A stretch of DNA of 64,000 bases from Siphonodentalium dalli (lineage: Eukaryota > Mollusca > Scaphopoda > Gadilida > Siphonodentaliidae), in the NCBI GenBank assembly GCA_032622095.1, contig CP136067.1:130609030-130673029 (forward strand). The letters run 5' to 3'. How positions within the stretch are numbered: the stretch's first letter is position 1; the number at the start of each line of letters is the position of its first letter. Shown here one piece after another: positions 58,149-64,000 of this stretch. The translations under genes and the position numbers were made by a program. A model generated the notes under the pieces. The model saw only the letters and a program-made list of their open reading frames with translations. It ran no database searches and was not told where the DNA came from.

Positions 58149-59375
58149 GGTTACATGCCAGTGATTGGATTTATGAAAGATGGATAATTGCAGAGTCCAC
58201 AGTCAGCTGTAGTATATGTTGCATCTACATAATGATGTATGGCATATCATGTCATATCATGATACATCTTACTTACTACCTAGGCTTAGTCAATTTTGTC
58301 CCTGGATTCTACACCGTCCTATGTGAACATAACTAATATGCCAGAAGTTACATTTTAACTGGGTGCTTTAAAATATGCTCAATTTAGAAATCCATAATAT
58401 AATTAGCTTTATCTGGTCATGTTTTACCAATGCTCATTGTGATGTCTCGGAGTCTGGTTGTGTAGTACCTCCAAAATACATGTAAAATTGGACAACATGT
58501 ATCGTAATCGATATGGAACGGAACATGATACATTCAATATATATATCCGAAGTGTCATGGTTCTTCGTACTATATATAATCACATACAGCTTGGTGTGAT
58601 TACTTCATGATGTTAACTTAAAACAACCGGGGTGATCCTCTCACTCGGAATGTGGACCACGGTAACATGCGGATATGGACAGCGAGGGTGAGCTTGTTTT
58701 CAGGTAAGATTTAACCTGTTAGTTATGACTTGCCTGAACACTTAGAGATGTTACTTCAACTAGTTATTTTTAAGAAAACTATGAAATTCATTCAACTACC
58801 ACAAGTTCCAACTGATTTCCTTAATATATTCCATGCACAGGAACATTGAATCAGAACCTTTATGCTTATATTTTTGCACAATATTTCAGAAGCTCGTTCT
58901 ATATGTTGTGTAAGCGACCAGCTGGTAGTATAGTGATGTATCTGTCAGTTTATCAAGGGATAATGTGTTTATATAATCAAAACCTCAGTTCCTTTCAGAG
59001 GTTTTAGTCGGTGTATGTAGAGCATTACAATACGTGAAATATGTGCGCATCACCACATTCTGTCGATTTTTAACCGTGTGTTTTCCGCCAATTCGAAAAT
59101 GTTTCATGTAATGGTTTAATCCGTTTAACACAAGTTTGGTTGGTAAGTTGGTATATGTTTCCCGGTAGATATATCCATAGAAAGATAAACACCAATGTTG
59201 GAAGGTAATGCAATACAGTTCTAGTTTGATGTAATCAAATCACTCAACAAAAACTCCGTCGATTCTAACTTATTACACATCATAACAATAATGTACGCTG
59301 GAAAATCAGGTCACCCAACGAGGACGCCTACGGCTTTAAGAGTTTACGCTTACCTGGTTGCTCTCCTTTTTACAG

Positions 59376-59559
59376 AATATGGTTCAAACTCATGACTGTG
59401 AAATCTACGTAGTGGTCTACTCGCGAGGAGACCGGACGTCCTTCCGCCACGCTATTGGCGTCCTGGTCCATTTGCGCCGAGTGAGCAAAGTCACCAAGCC
59501 AATAATTTTGGTGGAGTACACATGCGATCTGGTCAGGTCAAAGGTCATTGCCACCGGTG
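59376..59559 (+). pseudogene. Second copy of the RGK exon, G4 motif altered to YTCD
   Basis: The exon has the same acceptor (tttttacag), donor (GTGAGT) and open frame as 5371-5554. Only three substitutions separate the two exons, all within 16 bases: ATC to ATA (silent), AAC to TAC (Asn to Tyr) and AAA to ACA (Lys to Thr). The last two replace both base-contacting residues of the NKxD motif, which should abolish normal guanine recognition. Its terminal exon would lie beyond 64000. It may be a decaying paralogue, an allele, or a sequence error; the splice sites give no sign of decay. Confidence 0.7.
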
Positions 59560-60657
59560 GTGAGTACCATTTCCTTACGAAACACGCAGGTGTTAGTAGT
59601 TTAGGTAGGAAGTGTTCATATAATATGTTCTACAAACGGCCAGTTTTGAACTTATTATCCGAACATTTCACACCAAAATATATGATTCCTTCTGCAATGT
59701 TGTGTTCTGTTCGTCGGTTGTCTGCCCATATTTCCTGACTACTGATCCAATATATGCTGTTATATATGATGGACAAATGATTTAGTAATTAAATGGTTAG
59801 CATCTTCACGGGAGATTGTGAGTGTTGATTTTAACTGCATATTATGAGACAAGTCACACCAACTATAATAATTAGTATTACAAATTTTCAAGCATGGGGC
59901 AAATATTTTCAGCTATGGTCACCAGTCGACGCAACTTTATTCGTGCACATATTTCTGTATTAATTTGCTTGAGAACGATACAATTGGAGAAAATATACAA
60001 CAGTCCCATTATCTGGAATGAAATCATTTATTTCCGCGAATGGAATATACCAAACGATGCACGGTTTTGACACCTCGCTGCCTAAATTTCATAAGCTAAT
60101 GTAACAGTGGCGTTTATTTTTATGTCCAAAACGAGAACAAATTTTTAATTGACAAGAACCTTTACATATATAGCAAAACAATGTGGTTTGAAACTCACTT
60201 TTCTTATTTCTTCCATTAATTAGCAGCATACCATCTCCATTTTATTAATTCTTTCATAATCGGCAATTTAGCACAATATCACCGTTAAAATTCGGTCTGA
60301 TGCTCTCTTTTCTTAATTCTTGCATTAAGTAGCAGCTTAGCATTATAACAATGCTGCTATTGCACTGGAAACTATATGTTTTTAATTCGGATGCAAGTCG
60401 GACATAGGACTTAAACATATGAGTACCAAAGCAATGCTGACCACGTTCCTTGTCATATCTAATTCAAAATATAAATCTGTTCATCATGTAATGATTGGGA
60501 ATCTTTTGGTGGCGCTGAGACGACCAATGTTTCCAACCACATATAACTCTCAATTGGATGACATGATGCCACATTCCTAATACACTAGACATCGTTCATG
60601 AACTATATTATTGATGAAATAAAAAGGGAGATAGCTCATGAGTCACAAATATGCGAC

Positions 60658-63600
60658 ATGCGTCTTGTAGTCCGAGAGCCCATAAGGTTTTATTGTCGTC
60701 ACTCTGACCAAAAGACCCACTCTGCTCATTTTGTGGCAAATTATATGTAGTTTACGGAAACCAATTTCTTGCGAGTGGGAAACGCGGCGTTTGGGAGATA
60801 TTTAACATAGAATGATGCCTGGTGAGAGCGAAAAATGTTACTTAAGTGTTGGGGAGGGTTAGAAATTTCGAATGTATGCAACATATGTAATGTCAGCTAA
60901 CACGCTATATATACCATTTGGTCGGCAATAAGTCATTCTATCTAGTGAATAAACAGAGAATTAGAATTTCAGCCACTGACCTCGACTACGAGAGGTCAAA
61001 GGTCAAATATATTTTGAAACGCCATTTTTTTAAATGTCAAATTGGAAAGTTAGCTTAAGAAATTTTATAATCATCTGTTGGAATCTGTTCTAGTATACTT
61101 TTGAATTTTACACTATACCAGATTCGGATTTGTGGAAATAAAATTAACATAGCCGTAATTGCAACCATTCAAGATGTCAGCCAAAATGTGTGCCGAAATA
61201 GCCAAAAACAGTAAAAATTCATAAGGTCTCTCTGATCGCCGTTATAGTAATGATGATGTCACATGCGGTCATGTTGTCCGTTCGGTAATATACAACTCTT
61301 ACAAATTAGCCAAAAATCCGACACAAAATTCCAATATGGCGACCAAGATGGCCGCCGAAATGTGAACAATTGCTATTTTTGGACATTTCACCACCTTTCG
61401 TTTGTCTATGTTGGAAAATATTGGCTCCTTGACGCGATTTTATACATTTATCGTATAGAAGAATTATTGGCGAACACATGGGGATAACAATATACATTCC
61501 TTGCTGGAAATTGTTGTCCGATATCATGTTTTCCCAAATGCCGGTATAATTCGGTCAAAGCCAAAACGACGCTAATAACGCAATGGCTGTTTCGAATCAT
61601 CAATGAATGTTATTGCTATCACAACAAAACCCACGCGTATAGATGTGCAGGAGATACTCGAACTAGGCTTCCTCTTATACCTGAGTTGAGAAATATTCAC
61701 CCAAATCCAAGATGGCGGCCAAAATGGCCACAAGAAATAGAAAAATTGCCGAAAATCGCTGATTTGAACATCAGTGACAGCTATTGTCACGACAACTCCA
61801 CACACATTGTGAGTTGGGAAGACTGAGTGAAAGAACTGCGCTTACATTGCATCCAAATAAAAGTCGCTCAAATTCAAAATGGCGCCCACAATGGTGGACA
61901 TATTTAGAAAATCACCGAAAATCTCTCATATTCACGTCATTTGGCATTATTGTCAAGACAACGCTACCCATGCTTACAGCCGAGTTGGAAATACCGTGAT
62001 AAAGTAATTATCTTGAATTTGATGAAGGATTCTTTTCCAAATCGAAGATGGCGGCGAAAATTGCGTCCGAGATTTGAAAACAAGCTTATATTCCTTTACT
62101 TTCATACTATGTGCGTCATTGTTGTGAGAATTTGGTCGTCATCTTGAACTAGAAAGGCATATGGTCTATAAGTATACAAGCTTACATGTCATCTCCATGT
62201 ATGTATTTCTCATATCCCATGTGGATAACCACATGTACACCTGGCGAACTTCCCAGCTAACTAGTCATTTCTCAATAGATGGTTCAACTCCCAAACTTAG
62301 CGAACGTATTGGCATACTGGGGACAACTTCGGCAGTGTTTCAAAGGTAGCTAGCTGTAGCTGTCTCGTTCCCTTGGACACATTCATATCTGCTACAGAGA
62401 CGACCATAATGTACCGACTACCCACAGTTCTTGATCATGATCCTAAGCAACTTTGTATCGTCCCGCATTCGTCTCGTTATCAGAGAAGAATAATACTCGC
62501 AGTGCTAGTTTGTAGACAAGCGCCATGACAGTGGGAATGAAATGGGCCACTGCATACACCCCCACATCAGGTGCATGTTTCAGATATAGAATATCATGTG
62601 TGTTGGTGCTTTTGGTGTGGTAAGATTTGTGTTTCCACATCCGTTTCAATGCCGTTCTTAATCAACTTGACCAGACATGTAATTTTGTCTGGATAATACT
62701 ATCTTATCCTCCCCAGAAGAGTCGGATGGGCTAAATGATGTCTTTATGGAATGAGGGTATGCGTTGTTGTTATCCTCTCTAAAAACTAGTGTCAGTATAT
62801 GGGCGGTATTTTTCAAGGAACTGTGATATATGCATTTGTTAGAACAATTTATAGATCGATGGGAATGGATGATGACATTGGTGAACTTGGCCTTTATGGG
62901 CATATAGCTTTATAGTATATAACTTTAGAATATAGTAGTTAATATGTCTCATGCAGGACAATGGCTTTGAATGGCGATGTTACCAAGAAATAAATTGGTG
63001 TATCAAACGTAGGTTAAACTTAATCCAATGTCTCAACAATCCCCTAGATGTTTTTCGAGTTAAAATTTTCACCATTGTGATGATGGCATTCCACTTTCTT
63101 GAACCACACCGACCATCAAACATCGTGAGTATGACATCAACTACCAAATGCATCGTCCTCAAGACTACATCCCATTCTGGGTGGGGCTTATTTAAGAAAT
63201 GGATGTTGATTTTGTTGCGTTCCACAGAGTATGGATGCAAGTTGGTCTGACATTTTGTGTGGAACGCGAAAGCGTTCCACACATGAAAATGTCAGACCAA
63301 TTTGCATCCATACTCTATGGAACGCAACAAAATCAACATTCATTACTTATATTTACACTCAACCGAGTCAATTGGCAGATTAAAAGAGTTTTAAGCGTCC
63401 ATTTCCAACGTTATTATCGTGGCTCGGAGCAAGTTGCGTCTACACAAAAATGGATGCAAGTTGGGGGTCAGGGCGCGACGTCATGTGGCGTAATTTCGAC
63501 CAACCAACGTTCTGCATTCATGTTCCACAATACGAATGCATGTGTGAGTGTAAATATACCATAAATATAAATCTAAAACATACCCAAAGAAGGGGCAGTG

Positions 63601-64000
63601 CAGTCATGGTCCAATTTCATTTCCACTATCATGACACTTGCCCACAAACTAGCACCGTGTGTATTGTTATTATCTGCTTGGATATGTACGGTGAGACGAT
63701 TGCTGGACGCCACCATGACTGTGTATTGTTATTATCTGCTTGGATCTGTACGGTGAGACGATTGCTGGAAGCCACAAGGACTGTTCTTATGATCACGGTC
63801 AAGAAGTGAAAGTATATTATGCATTATGGTCTTCTACGCCTTAGCAGAAAGGCACCCGTCAAATGTTAGGCTTTCAGAAACTCGAAGCCATATACAGAAG
63901 ATATCCGGCTACGTCAGTATGTGAATATGTGAATTGATGAACTATATATTGAGAAGTGGCTGGATGGGTAGATCACCATTTTGTTATCCACATTAAGTTA
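60658..64000. mobile_element. Foldback element FB1, copy B, cut by the window edge
   Basis: The left arm (60658-62133) and most of the loop correspond to 6663-10005. The right arm is outside the window. The 145 bp palindrome and 62 bp tandem pair are retained at 63198-63342 and 63659-63782. Confidence 0.8.

Larger units (their letters stand above)
53975..64000. repeat. Long duplicated segment, copy B
   Basis: This is the second copy of 1-10005, still homologous at the last base of the window. Length differences from copy A are a 1 bp deletion before 2064, about 27 bp (three units) more in the 9 bp minisatellite, six more cytosines in a poly-C run, and a 10 bp shortfall near 61287 relative to 7282-7291. 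The preceding sequence (50751-53974) carries the rest of the retroelement that copy A shows only in part, so the true duplication extends left by an unknown amount. Confidence 0.95.

Overview
This window looks like repeat-rich nuclear DNA from a marine invertebrate, probably a lophotrochozoan and possibly a mollusc. The evidence is split coding exons with GT-AG junctions, Ty3/gypsy LTR retrotransposons, long foldback elements, TTAGGG-type repeat derivatives and the gggagataactc motif often seen in molluscan repeats. There are no operons or prokaryotic features. The species assignment is inference.

The only host gene I can support is an RGK-type (Rad/Gem/Rem) small GTPase on the + strand. One exon lies at 5371-5554 and the terminal exon at 12323-12531. 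The 6.8 kb intron between them is mostly a foldback element (6663-11922) with inverted arms of about 1.47 kb. Exons carrying the N-terminal half of the GTPase were not found and probably lie upstream of the window.

The first 10005 bases recur, at about 1% divergence, as 53975-64000 in the same orientation about 54 kb away. The second copy repeats the retroelement remnant, the minisatellites, the RGK exon and the left part of the foldback element. Both copies run off the window edge. This is either a real tandem duplication with a unit of about 54 kb or two haplotypes placed end to end. In the second copy the GTPase base-specificity motif NKCD reads YTCD.

Region by region: 1-1150 is an LTR/gag remnant. 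1151-5370 holds minisatellites and simple repeats. 5371-12531 is RGK with the intronic foldback. 12735-12945 is a TCA-repeat tract. 13320-20580 is a large decayed telomere-like array (CCCTAA blocks alternating with CCGGGACGGGAC). 22272-27645 is a 5.4 kb DNA-transposon-like element with 263 bp terminal inverted repeats (2 mismatches) around a broken ORF of a widespread unnamed invertebrate repeat family. 28740-34450 holds short repeats. 34498-39221 is a second long foldback with TA at both ends and a 48 bp-type satellite in its loop. 39241-40265 is a 207 bp higher-order satellite. 40300-42340 is a third inverted-repeat structure holding a C-terminal fragment of the same unnamed ORF family. 42716-50100 is a large Ty3/gypsy element on the - strand. 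50751-55124 is a degenerate second Ty3/gypsy element (K02A2.6-like) on the - strand. 53975-64000 is the second copy of the duplication.

The most interesting material is in two elements. The gypsy element at 42.7-49.6 kb has an in-frame GGGAAAC slippery heptamer followed 5 nt later by a stem, with pol in the -1 frame. It also has a ten-copy PGxxGL peptide repeat spread over gag and pol, and an N-terminal helix-hairpin-helix-like segment. The TIR element at 22.3-27.6 kb ties an ORF family of unknown function to transposon ends.
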